From: an uncultured Bacteroidales bacterium
GTDB lineage: Bacteria; Bacteroidota; Bacteroidia; Bacteroidales; FEN-979
Direction of reading: 5' to 3'
Assembly (NCBI GenBank): GCA_903877385.1
Contig: CAIRDP010000060.1
Location: forward strand, 1 to 58,512
Length of the DNA stretch: 58,512 nt
Positions 15,737 to 23,908 of the stretch are shown in pieces. The notes beneath the pieces were generated by a model. That model had not been told where the DNA came from, did no database searches, and saw nothing but the letters and a program-made list of their open reading frames with translations. The translations under genes and the position numbers were made by a program. Position 1 is the stretch's first letter; each line of letters opens with the position of its first letter.

Positions 15737-17890
15737 TTAAAAGGGGAGTTCATCGACGGGGCTTTTCAAGTTTTCGGTATTCAGCATGGTTTTCTTGATG
15801 AGATATGGACGTCCTGTTTTAGGGGGATCATTGACAAATGGATTGAAATAAATGGAGTCGGGGACCGGGACGATGTTGAATTCATTCTTGAGAACGGTCC
15901 TGATGTAAGGTAAATCGATCCTGGGATCGTTGGCAAAGAATTTGCTTTTGATGGATTTGACGTCGGCATAGAATTCATCCTGGGCGCGGAGTTCGTTCAT
16001 AAACATATCTTCGAACAGCATGACCAGGGCTTTATAGAGGCTGGATTTCGATTCTTTCTTAACGTCGAGCAAAGATGTGTTTGACAATTCTGCCGGGGTG
16101 AAGCCAGAGCGGTCACGGGAGAAGTCAACCGGCGGCAAGATGGTCAGATAATGAAGGAATGCCGGGATTTCCTTCACCATATCGGCCTCGATGTTGTGGT
16201 TGGTGATAGATGGAATGCTGACTTTGCGGATGAAAAACCTGATTTCTTCTTCGTCGATACGGGCAAACTTGTCTTCGTTATTGGAGGTGAGGATTATCTT
16301 GCCGAAAAAGGGCATGCGGTACTGGCTGACGAATTTCTGGTTTACGGAGATGAACTTTTGTGTGGCCAGAGATTTGAGTTTTTCAACGGTTATGGCCTTT
16401 TCGATGAAGGTTTCCTCGACGGCGATGATGTTGCTGCTGGCATAGGTTGAATTGAAGCCATTGATAAGGTCGTCGGGGGAAATGATGGCCATGTTATCGC
16501 CAAATATCATGCTGAGCCAGTTCACAAAGGTGGTCTTGCCGGTTTGCCGTTCGCGGCTGACCATGACCAGGATGGGCATCAGGCGATCGGGGTGCAAGTA
16601 AAGGATTTGCAGGTACCTGAGTCCAAGTTCATATTGTTCGCCGAAAATATGGCGGATAAGGACCTCGGTCCAGTCCCAGCTGCCGAGCGATGGCTTATGT
16701 GTGAAGGGACGATACAGATTATAGCAGTTATTGACGATGGGGGAGAAATTAAGGTTGTCGGGTAGGATTGTAAAATCATCAAAATGAGCAATCTTATCGA
16801 GGATTGCCTTGCCATGATCCTGTTTGATTGCATCTATTTTCCATGGTTTGAGTTCCGTCCTGCTTAGCCCGAAACGGTCGGTCTTCTTTATTTTCTTGAA
16901 AAAATCCACGCCGATCCGGATATAAGGGACCTCTTCATCAAAATACTTCTGCTGGATCCAGGAGATGGCTGCACTGTACGAATCGTTAAACCGCAGGCGA
17001 ACTAGAATCTGGAATGGTGAATAGTAACATTCATTTAGAAATGGCGGAGCGGAAGAGCTGAAGACATACAAGGAGTTGTGCTTTTTGCCCCAGGTGGCTG
17101 AATGTTCATTGCCCTGCTTGCCCGGGCGTTTCCAGTACTCGATGTCTTCAGTTTCATCAGTCCGCAGTTTTACCCAGCCCTTTTCCTCCAGGAGTTTTTT
17201 AGCATAAGCGGAGCAGTTCCAATTAAAATAGCTGACGGGGTCGGTGTTGTCGAAGTGAAGGGCGGGAGGAAGGACGGAAGGAAGATCGTGAGGAAGGACG
17301 TGAAGAAGATCGTGAGGGAGGAGGTGGGTGAAGGTTTTGGCGAGGGTTATCAGGTAGTTACGTTCATCCTGGGTGATTGTTGGGATGGAATTGATTGATC
17401 CGCTGAGGATGGTGTAGTTTGGGGAGGGATAAACTACCGTGTATCCTCCTTCGCCACGGGTTTCGATCATGGATTCTCCGGAGGGCCAGTTTGCCAGTTT
17501 GCGATTGCCTTCGTAAATACCGGTCTCATACCGGTAAAGGATATGATATCCGCCCCGGGGAGAACGTTCGATTGGCGGGTTATACCTGGACAGGAGACTC
17601 TTGACGCCTTCATCCGCAGTAAATTGTTTAAAGATCGTTTCGATATCATTCTCATGGGAATCGAAATCCATGACCTCCAGTCCGCCTGAAACAGAGCCGG
17701 AAATGAGAGCCAGTCCCCATGCCTGTAAAAACAGTTGATCGCAATCCTCAAAATCGGGCAGGGCCTTTTGATACCTTTCCCATTTCAGCGTTGCCCGTTT
17801 ATCGGCATTCACCGGGATAACAGACAATCCGGCCAGCAGATACTCTTCGGCAATCTCACGGATGCTTGGAACTGGAGAATCTCTGATCAT
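15737..17890 (-). CDS. Prim-pol primase / SF3-type helicase
   Basis: 717 aa from ATG 17890. Residues about 10-190 are a bifunctional primase-polymerase domain with EVMDFDSHE, PRGGYHILYRYE and RGEGGYTVVYPSPNY motifs. A linker with short degenerate repeats (HDLLHVLPHDLPSVLP) follows at about 195-215. Residues about 430-600 are a D5/SF3-like helicase with Walker A RERQTGKTTF and a Walker B-like AVEETF, plus KIILTSNNED. The final residues are SPVDELPF, like the C-terminal tip of SSB. It should prime and unwind phage DNA at the origin. It lies downstream of the SSB-like gene by 47 bp. Confidence 0.88.
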   Translation of the reverse strand: MIRDSPVPSIREIAEEYLLAGLSVIPVNADKRATLKWERYQKALPDFEDCDQLFLQAWGLALISGSVSGGLEVMDFDSHENDIETIFKQFTADEGVKSLLSRYNPPIERSPRGGYHILYRYETGIYEGNRKLANWPSGESMIETRGEGGYTVVYPSPNYTILSGSINSIPTITQDERNYLITLAKTFTHLLPHDLLHVLPHDLPSVLPPALHFDNTDPVSYFNWNCSAYAKKLLEEKGWVKLRTDETEDIEYWKRPGKQGNEHSATWGKKHNSLYVFSSSAPPFLNECYYSPFQILVRLRFNDSYSAAISWIQQKYFDEEVPYIRIGVDFFKKIKKTDRFGLSRTELKPWKIDAIKQDHGKAILDKIAHFDDFTILPDNLNFSPIVNNCYNLYRPFTHKPSLGSWDWTEVLIRHIFGEQYELGLRYLQILYLHPDRLMPILVMVSRERQTGKTTFVNWLSMIFGDNMAIISPDDLINGFNSTYASSNIIAVEETFIEKAITVEKLKSLATQKFISVNQKFVSQYRMPFFGKIILTSNNEDKFARIDEEEIRFFIRKVSIPSITNHNIEADMVKEIPAFLHYLTILPPVDFSRDRSGFTPAELSNTSLLDVKKESKSSLYKALVMLFEDMFMNELRAQDEFYADVKSIKSKFFANDPRIDLPYIRTVLKNEFNIVPVPDSIYFNPFVNDPPKTGRPYLIKKTMLNTENLKSPVDELPF

Positions 17891-17937
17891 ATACAAAGAT
17901 TTAAAGTGGTTGAAGAATCATGATCATACGCCAGGAA

Positions 17938-18270
17938 TCAGAATGGAAGATCATCTTCAGGAGCTTCAAAATGGCCAGGATCGGATGATTGAGGAGCTGA
18001 ATGGACTGACTTCATCGCGGGAGTCATAAGGTGATCGTTAAGCTGAGACTCAGTCGGTTTTTGATACTCCTGGATTTGTTTTTCCTCGATATACCCGGCG
18101 ATCCTGATCTTTCCGGAATCGGTGAACCGGGCCCAGGCGGATAGGCGGATATCTATCCCTTTGAACTTCGCTTCGCCAAAGAAGTCGGGGGAGTTTTCTT
18201 TTTTCTTGAATTCAGGATCCACTTTAATGAGGCTGAAGGTGCCTTCTTTTGTTTCGAATTTGTCGGACAT
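17938..18270 (-). CDS. SSB-like phage protein with acidic DDLPF tail
   Basis: 110 aa. Residues 1-65 form a compact beta domain (GTFSLIKVDPEFKKK, FKGIDIRLSAWARFTDSGKI) of the type found in small phage single-strand-binding proteins. A flexible Gln/Ser/Pro linker follows, and the protein ends EAPEDDLPF, matching the acidic-hydrophobic tip by which bacterial SSB recruits partners. A single-stranded-DNA coating role in phage replication is likely but the OB fold is inferred. It is preceded by an 8-bp tandem-repeat leader and followed by the prim-pol gene. Confidence 0.72.
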   Translation of the reverse strand: MSDKFETKEGTFSLIKVDPEFKKKENSPDFFGEAKFKGIDIRLSAWARFTDSGKIRIAGYIEEKQIQEYQKPTESQLNDHLMTPAMKSVHSAPQSSDPGHFEAPEDDLPF

Positions 18271-18278
18271 GGGGTTAA

Positions 18279-18325
18279 GGTTTGAAGGGTTGAAGGAATG
18301 AAGGAATGAAGGATAAAAGGTTTAA
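18279..18325. repeat. Leader tandem repeat, 8-bp period, six units
   Basis: Units GGTTTGAA, GGGTTGAA, GGAATGAA, GGAATGAA, GGATAAAA, GGTTTAA between the hydrolase stop (18331) and the SSB-like start (18270). Confidence 0.9.
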
Positions 18326-18330
18326 GGGTT

Positions 18331-19032
18331 TTAGAACGGGTGTTTGGACAGGTATACTTCGAGGCCTTTGTCGGCGATCCATACCGAGGTATTGGGCGCA
18401 ACTGTTTGTACCGATTTTTTAAACAGTTGTGCATTGGAATTGGCGCTGCTCAGATGCAGAAGGACAATATTGCGGACCTGCCGCAAATCGTTTGTCTGGA
18501 GGAATCCCAGGCAAGTCTCAAGGCTCATGTGCCGACCAACGGCCCGGTCGCTGGTGAGGATGGCATCCTCATAATTGGCCTCAATAAGGATATGATTGAG
18601 GTTATTGAATTTGTTTGAAATATATGCTGCATCTGTCACGAACAGAATGGAACCGGAAAACGGATGATTGATCAGGAAACCGAAAGTAGTCACACCATGA
18701 GGAACCGGGAAGGGGATGACTTTGAATTCACCGATCCGGATCATGGCATTCGCCTGGATTGGATGGACCCGGTGGCCTGAGATGCCAGCAGCCTGAATGG
18801 TTTCGGCTGAAGTATAGATATCGATACCAGCCTTCATATAATCATCGGCGTACTTGCAATGATCCCCATGGGCATGGGTTATGAAACATCCTATGACCTT
18901 CCGCAGATCATAATTCAGGGCTTTTTTAACATCATTTAAGCGGATACCGGCCTCAATGATGAGTATCTCGAAAAAGGATTCGAGTAGATAGCAGTTGCCT
19001 GCAGATTCGCTGCCGAGGACTTTGAGTGTCAT
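18331..19032 (-). CDS. Metallo-beta-lactamase-fold hydrolase (YycJ/WalJ-like)
   Basis: 233 aa. It begins MTLKVLGSESAGNCYLLES, typical of the YycJ branch, and carries the metal motif THAHGDHCKYAD (about 53-64), PHGVTTFGFLI (about 110) and FVTDAAYIS (about 130). The start codon overlaps the RecT stop by one base (TGATG), so the two are translationally coupled. Enzymes of this branch have been linked to DNA repair with exonuclease activity, which would suit a RecT partner where no RecE-type exonuclease is present. That pairing is inference. Confidence 0.85.
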   Translation of the reverse strand: MTLKVLGSESAGNCYLLESFFEILIIEAGIRLNDVKKALNYDLRKVIGCFITHAHGDHCKYADDYMKAGIDIYTSAETIQAAGISGHRVHPIQANAMIRIGEFKVIPFPVPHGVTTFGFLINHPFSGSILFVTDAAYISNKFNNLNHILIEANYEDAILTSDRAVGRHMSLETCLGFLQTNDLRQVRNIVLLHLSSANSNAQLFKKSVQTVAPNTSVWIADKGLEVYLSKHPF

Positions 19033-19958
19033 CAGAAACCGGGTTCTTTGGGTGAAGGCTGCAATGCAGGGCCGGTTACATTATGTGAAGGTTCGTTTTT
19101 CCATTCACGCCTGTTTCCTGCTTTGAGCGGTGTGGCTGGTGCTGGCGGATCAAGAGTTTCCATGATGGCCTCGACGGGTTCATCTTCGGGGATGTCGATG
19201 AGTTCACCCTGGTTGGCCCCGGTATCGATCTCTGCTTTTATCCTGCCGATTCGTCCGTCTTCACCTGGTTCCATGAGCACGGAATCATCGCTGGCAGCAA
19301 TCAGCAGTTTGCAGGCCCGGTTGATGACGGTTTTCTTGGCCATCTCCCCGGGGAAATTGGTATGAGCCGGGCTTTTCCCTTTCGTGGGACCTTGTTCCCA
19401 GGACTTCTGGATCTGGGCCATGGTCATGATCTCGGTATTCACTGATCCGTCGTCGAAGGTCACCACAGCATAAGCCCCAATGATCTTTGCATCGTCGAGG
19501 TTTTCCATACGCTGAGTATGGGAAGTGATCTTTTTCATACCGGTGGTTGTGTCAATGGCGAATTCAAACACATCCCCCTTGTAAATGACCCCGGCATAGA
19601 TATTCTTCATGGAGCTGTACCTGCGGGCCAGGGCTATACTTCCGGCATATTCCCTCTGCAGGGTCAGTTTATTTCCATACAGGATAAAGCTGCACTGACG
19701 TTTAGCCGGATTGAGACCCTGAACTACCATGTTGAATAAGGAATTCGCAATAGAATCGGGGGTTGATGACTGAAGGACCGGGAGGTTAGCCTTGTCTTTC
19801 ATATCCTGCAGGATAAGCCATGCGGAACGGAGTGCATTTTCGGCGCTGTAATCGGGAGGAAGGGCGATGCCGCCGATTTCTTTGAGACTGTTGACTTTGG
19901 TGAGGACCTTTTCGACCAGGGGAGGTTCGAACTTTTTTACTGTGGTGGATGAATCCAT
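19032..19958 (-). CDS. recT: RecT-family single-strand annealing protein
   Basis: 308 aa. The RecT core is visible: ALRSAWLILQDMKDKANLPV, QSSTPDSIANSLFNMVVQGL NP-type motif, REYAGSIALARRYSSM, FDDGSVNTEIMTMAQIQKSW, and AKKTVINRACKLLI. A Pro-rich tail follows residue 250. RecT anneals complementary single strands in phage recombination and replication. It is flanked by an SbcC-like ATPase gene upstream and the coupled MBL-fold gene downstream. A 7-bp-period repeat of 11 units lies in its leader. Confidence 0.92.
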   Translation of the reverse strand: MDSSTTVKKFEPPLVEKVLTKVNSLKEIGGIALPPDYSAENALRSAWLILQDMKDKANLPVLQSSTPDSIANSLFNMVVQGLNPAKRQCSFILYGNKLTLQREYAGSIALARRYSSMKNIYAGVIYKGDVFEFAIDTTTGMKKITSHTQRMENLDDAKIIGAYAVVTFDDGSVNTEIMTMAQIQKSWEQGPTKGKSPAHTNFPGEMAKKTVINRACKLLIAASDDSVLMEPGEDGRIGRIKAEIDTGANQGELIDIPEDEPVEAIMETLDPPAPATPLKAGNRREWKNEPSHNVTGPALQPSPKEPGF

Positions 19959-19979
19959 ACGTTTAGGGTTTTAAGATTT

Positions 19980-20056
19980 GAATATCGAATATTGAACATT
20001 GAGTGATGAATGTTGAATGAAGTAAATTGAACACTGAATGATGAATGTTGAATTAT
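19980..20056. repeat. Leader tandem repeat, 7-bp period, eleven units
   Basis: Units of the form GAANNNN run without interruption: GAATATC, GAATATT, GAACATT, GAGTGAT, GAATGTT, GAATGAA, GTAAATT, GAACACT, GAATGAT, GAATGTT, GAATTAT. The last unit overlaps the stop codon of the SbcC-like gene. Confidence 0.92.
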
Positions 20057-21996
20057 TTGATAATTAATATTTTATCCTTGCTCACTATGAGATTAATGAG
20101 CTGGGATTTTGTAGGTGGAATTGCATTTGTGGATTCGCGGTTGTCGATCCAGATGGGGGCGGATATATTATAATGTTTGCTGAGGGTGCTTATTATGTCG
20201 ATGCCGGCCTGGATTTTGCCGGCGCTGTTGACATCAGTATAAGGAACTCCGCCGACCAGACTATCGCAACACTCCTCAATGCCTCCATTGATGAGAGTAG
20301 TAAACATCCTGAACTTTACCAGGCTGAATTTGCCGTTCACCCGGGATTCAACGAGATCCATGCGGGAGCGGGTATACGCATCCATCGCAAACTCTTGCTT
20401 TTCGAGATCGCTGATTTGGGCGGCCAGGGATTTTTCGGAGGACATCAGTTCATTGATCCTGGTTTTACCCCGCTTGATGACATCCTCATGGCCCAGGATC
20501 ACCTGGAGGCCATAGATTTCGGACTGCAGAACGGACTTTTGCTGTTTGAGAGATTCAATGTCCAGCTTTGGAGATTCGAGGATCTGCAGTTCAAGTTTTG
20601 CGATCTGCTGACGGATTTCGAAGAGCTGAGGGATGGAATCAGGATCAGGATCCCGGGGAGCTTGCTGAGTTTCGGATTCGGAGAGTTGTTGGGAAAGTGA
20701 TTCAAGTGATGCTGAAAGTTTGTGAATTTCGGCTTTGGTAGTTTCGATATCCGCCGTGATTTCGCCCAGTGTTACTGAAAGCCAGCGCCCCCGGGATGTG
20801 ATATCCGCCAGCCGTTTTGAATTATTTTCGGTGAAGGCCTGAATCATTTGTGCCGACTTCCCGGCAATGCTTTCGGGATCCAGTTCCCGCTTGCAAACGG
20901 GACAAATAAATTCTTCATCCTTAAAAACCAATTCTGCCATACTGACCGAGGTCCACTCAGTCCTGAGTTCATTGATCTCGGATTCGATGGACGATTTGGA
21001 TTGAAGCAAAATATCGAGAGCATGCTGCTCATCTTTCAACTGGCGGGACAGAACAGAATGCTTTTGCTTGAGATCGTTGAGCTTCAGCATTTGTTCATTC
21101 CGGGCCTTCTGCAGTCTGGATTTTTCTTCAAACTGCATTGAATTCATGGTTTCACGAAGTTTGAACACCTGGTTCTGGATGCACTGGATCTCTTCAGCCT
21201 TTTCTTTGTAAGCCGTGACCTGATCAGTCATGGTATTCTCAACCTCAAGCAAATCGGCCTGCTTTTGTGAGATATCGGCCTTGATGGCTTCGAAATCGTG
21301 CGGTTCAGGCAAACCCTTGGTCACTTCATCGATGCGGGAAGGGATCGTCTTTAACTCATCGCCCAGCTTCTTTTTACGAACCGCAATCTCTTTACGGAAA
21401 TCGGCCAGTTCCTTACCAGAATTGATGATGGCGGTAATATCCCTGACCTGGGCCTTATCCATGTTGACAATTACTTCCTGATCACCGATCTTACCGGCAA
21501 TCAGGATCAGCACCTGGCGGCGATCCTGCCATTTCATGGAATTGAAATACAGAGTAGAAGTGAGCAGCTTGAATAATCCTTCATTGATGAGATTATCAAT
21601 CTTTGACTTGTAATCGCCAGCCTGGAGGGGGACTCCGTTCCACCAGAACAAGGTTTCGTGGCCTGTAAGCTCCGATTGTTCGGCTCCCCGGCGACGGGTC
21701 CACTTTTCGCAGTACACCCGTTTAAGGGTCATAGAAATGTCATCCGCAGTCAATATCCCTTCAACCATATGGTCAAGCATGGGAATGGCCTGACCGGTCT
21801 CATCGAGGGTTTTGATATTAAAATCTTTCGCATCGTGTGAATCCTTGCCGAATAGCAGCCAGGTAAAGGCATCGAAAACGGTGGATTTGCCGGTACCGTT
21901 ATCGCCCTGGATATTGGTTATGGCATTAAATTCAATGGTGAGCTGGCGGATGCCTTTGAAGTTTGTGAGGGTGAGTTGATGGAGATGGATGGTCAT
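20053..21996 (-). CDS. SbcC/Rad50-like SMC-family ATPase
   Basis: 647 aa. Walker A is IQGDNGTGKSTVFDAFTWLL (about 29-48), the typical SbcC/RecF opening after HQLTLTNFKGIRQLTIEF. Two long coiled-coil stretches (about 200-345 and 385-560) flank a zinc-hook-like EEFICPVCKREL (Cys near 361 and 364). The C-terminal ATPase half is short, with a weak Walker B context API WIDNRESTN. It is shorter than cellular SbcC (about 1000 aa) but usual for phages. No SbcD/Mre11 nuclease gene is visible beside it. It probably processes DNA ends together with RecT and the MBL-fold hydrolase. Confidence 0.85.
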   Translation of the reverse strand: MTIHLHQLTLTNFKGIRQLTIEFNAITNIQGDNGTGKSTVFDAFTWLLFGKDSHDAKDFNIKTLDETGQAIPMLDHMVEGILTADDISMTLKRVYCEKWTRRRGAEQSELTGHETLFWWNGVPLQAGDYKSKIDNLINEGLFKLLTSTLYFNSMKWQDRRQVLILIAGKIGDQEVIVNMDKAQVRDITAIINSGKELADFRKEIAVRKKKLGDELKTIPSRIDEVTKGLPEPHDFEAIKADISQKQADLLEVENTMTDQVTAYKEKAEEIQCIQNQVFKLRETMNSMQFEEKSRLQKARNEQMLKLNDLKQKHSVLSRQLKDEQHALDILLQSKSSIESEINELRTEWTSVSMAELVFKDEEFICPVCKRELDPESIAGKSAQMIQAFTENNSKRLADITSRGRWLSVTLGEITADIETTKAEIHKLSASLESLSQQLSESETQQAPRDPDPDSIPQLFEIRQQIAKLELQILESPKLDIESLKQQKSVLQSEIYGLQVILGHEDVIKRGKTRINELMSSEKSLAAQISDLEKQEFAMDAYTRSRMDLVESRVNGKFSLVKFRMFTTLINGGIEECCDSLVGGVPYTDVNSAGKIQAGIDIISTLSKHYNISAPIWIDNRESTNAIPPTKSQLINLIVSKDKILIIK

Positions 21997-22038
21997 GGGA
22001 AATGGGGATTGGGGACTGTGTACTGGGTACTGGGCGTT
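21997..22038. repeat. Leader tandem repeat, 7-bp period, six units
   Basis: GGGAAAT, GGGGATT, GGGGACT, GTGTACT, GGGTACT, GGGCGTT follow directly on the ATG of the SbcC-like gene (minus-strand leader). Confidence 0.85.
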
Positions 22039-22043
22039 AGTAA

Positions 22044-22370
22044 TTATCGGATGAGGCTGGCGATGGCGTTGGCTTTGATTTCATCGACTGTGGAACGCCT
22101 TGCTGATTTAACCCAGGCGAGGAGTTCCACCTTTGAGAAATACAAGCGGCCCCGGCGTTTCATACAGGGGATGGCCCGCTGGTGGACATATCCGTAGACC
22201 GTAGGTACGGTTACAGAGAGCAGGGTTGCTGCCGCTTCGATGGTGAGCAGTTCATCTTTGACAGGGTCATTGGTGACCTCGTGGATTTCGGTTAATGCCT
22301 TGCGAACCTGGTTAAAGATCAGGATTTCAAGGTCTTTTAAGGAAAGCGGGGAGAGGATGAAGTCGTGCAT
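22044..22370 (-). CDS. Excisionase-like MerR/HTH_17 DNA-binding protein
   Basis: 108 aa. The C-terminal half carries the helix-turn-helix of the excisionase/HTH_17 family: DELLTIEAAATLLSVTVPTV, YGYVHQRAIPCMKRRGRLYF, SKVELLAWVKS. The N-terminal half is an amphipathic helical region. It lies between the integrase side and the recombination genes, so an excision factor or a regulator of the early operon are both possible. The repeat arrays just upstream (22430-22490) are candidate binding sites. Confidence 0.82.
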   Translation of the reverse strand: MHDFILSPLSLKDLEILIFNQVRKALTEIHEVTNDPVKDELLTIEAAATLLSVTVPTVYGYVHQRAIPCMKRRGRLYFSKVELLAWVKSARRSTVDEIKANAIASLIR

Positions 22371-22429
22371 TGCTGATTTGATTTAAAAATCAGCAGCAAA
22401 TAAAATACAAAAAAAAGGGGAAAATCAAA

Positions 22430-22490
22430 ATTGCCTTCGCCAAAATTGCCGTTCGGCAAAATTGGCAATTTAGGCAATTCAGGCAAAATC
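22430..22490. repeat. GGCAANNNN-type 9-bp repeats, array 1
   Basis: GGCAAAATT, GGCAATTTA, GGCAATTCA, GGCAAAATC in tandem, preceded by less regular GCCAAAATTGCC words. Located 60 bp upstream of the HTH gene start. Confidence 0.85.
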
Positions 22491-22562
22491 AGCTAATGCC
22501 TATACATCAGCTGATTAGATAAAAGAGACAGGCCAGGGAAGGGATATAAGGGAATTCAGGAA

Positions 22563-22697
22563 ATCGGCAATCCAGGCAATTTAGGCAAAATTGGCAAGGA
22601 GGCTAAGTCAGCAAATGAAGCAAGCGAGGCAAACGAGGTAAACTATGGAGCAAAGGGAATCGAGGCATTCCAGGCAATCGGCAATCCAGGCAAAATC
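22563..22697. repeat. GGCAANNNN-type 9-bp repeats, array 2
   Basis: GGCAATCCA, GGCAATTTA, GGCAAAATT, GGCAAGGAG, then degenerate units, then GGCAATC, GGCAATCCA, GGCAAAATC. The array overlaps the 3' end of the gene at 22608-23558. Confidence 0.85.
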
Positions 22698-23558
22698 GCA
22701 CAAAAAGGCCATTATTAATAGAAGTGAACCGGAAATGATGTTTTTTAGTTCATCGAACAGGTGGGAGAATTCAATAGGAGATGGGTGGACATGAGTAATT
22801 GTAGAAAAGCTTATTTTTTCGGTTTTGAAGGTATTCCTGCAAATAGACTGGATCTCGGTTGTCGTGAATTTTGTTTTTCTGCAATAGCCTTGTATGGCCA
22901 GCCATTTTATTAAGGCAATAATAATCACTTTCCATCCTGATTTGTAATCCTGCCAGGTACCATTGGCCGAGCAATAGTTTTTCTTTTGAAGCCGGCCCAT
23001 GACCTGCTGATACTCCGATACGTTATTAAACGCTTCGAGAAGGGTGTTAAATGCAGGCTTCTTTTTCCTGCTTGAATAGGAGATTAAGGATTTGGGCTTG
23101 AGAAATCCAGTGGAAGGAGCCGTAGCAGGGAAAGTCAGGTTATGCATCATTTTCACAAGGTAACCTTCAACAATATGCCTTAATTCGGGGCTGAAATTCT
23201 GAGGGTTCTCATGGAACCTTTGAAACGTAGATGAAAGCCAGATTAAGGAATCACCGCCCCGTTGAATGTATCCATCGAGGAGGTTCTGCAGGATCGCAAT
23301 AATGATTTCCTCGTTGACAAAGATGTGATTAAGACCGGTATATAATGAAGACAAATCAATGGTGTCAAGCTGTTCAACATGATCGTCGGTTAATTCAAGA
23401 TCGGGATAGTTGTTCAATAGCTCCTTTATCGGCAGTTTTTTATCCTGGACCGATATGGTATGATCAAGATTCATCAGTAACCCATACCTGGGTACATATT
23501 CGGCGACCTTCATAACAAGATTGGATTTGTTTATTCCGGCCAAGTTGACCAACCCCAT
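22608..23558 (-). CDS. Unknown phage protein with repeat-derived C-terminus
   Basis: I chose ATG 23558 (MGLVNLAGINKSNLVMKVAE), 316 aa; a TTG five codons upstream is less likely. The protein is helical and soluble in its first 280 residues, with basic stretches (LISYSSRKKKPAF). I do not recognise it. The last 30 or so residues (Cys/Ala/Leu-rich, CLECLDSLCSIVYLVCLAC) are encoded by the GGCAANNNN array, so the true ancestral C-terminus may have been replaced by repeat sequence. It lies between the integrase and the HTH gene on the same strand. Confidence 0.65.
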   Translation of the reverse strand: MGLVNLAGINKSNLVMKVAEYVPRYGLLMNLDHTISVQDKKLPIKELLNNYPDLELTDDHVEQLDTIDLSSLYTGLNHIFVNEEIIIAILQNLLDGYIQRGGDSLIWLSSTFQRFHENPQNFSPELRHIVEGYLVKMMHNLTFPATAPSTGFLKPKSLISYSSRKKKPAFNTLLEAFNNVSEYQQVMGRLQKKNYCSANGTWQDYKSGWKVIIIALIKWLAIQGYCRKTKFTTTEIQSICRNTFKTEKISFSTITHVHPSPIEFSHLFDELKNIISGSLLLIMAFLCDFAWIADCLECLDSLCSIVYLVCLACFIC

Positions 23559-23908
23559 GAAAAGGGGAAACAAACAAAATTATAATGAAAGATCAAGGAC
23601 TATCTGTTGATAAAAATTATTCTTCTTTATGTTTTCAACAATATAGCACCCTAAGAAATAATCATTACTGTATTGGAAATAAATACCTTGTTTGGGTTAT
23701 TAACATAGAATAAACGGTTAACAAGATGGAAATGGATCATTGCATTTTTCCGGGATTCAAATGAAGGGTATAAAAACAGGGCAAAACCCACTCCCCTACT
23801 CATTATTTTAAATTAAACGGAGAATTCACCGGAAGAAAATAAATGGTATGAACCCCCGCAAGCCGCGGCCCCGGGTTCTCATCACTAAGGGAAATTGACC
23901 TGGAGAGA
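23559..23908. other. Spacer between integrase and next gene; one GC-rich hairpin
   Basis: 350 bp without a credible ORF. At 23850-23878 GAACCC pairs with GGGTTC and, inside, CCGC with GCGG, leaving a four-C bulge. It lies about 30 bp after the integrase stop and could act as a terminator, though no T-run follows. Otherwise I see nothing. Confidence 0.4.

Noticed and set aside
831-22697. CRISPR arrays
   Set aside because: The tandem repeats are 7-9 bp without unique spacers of regular length, and no cas genes are present.
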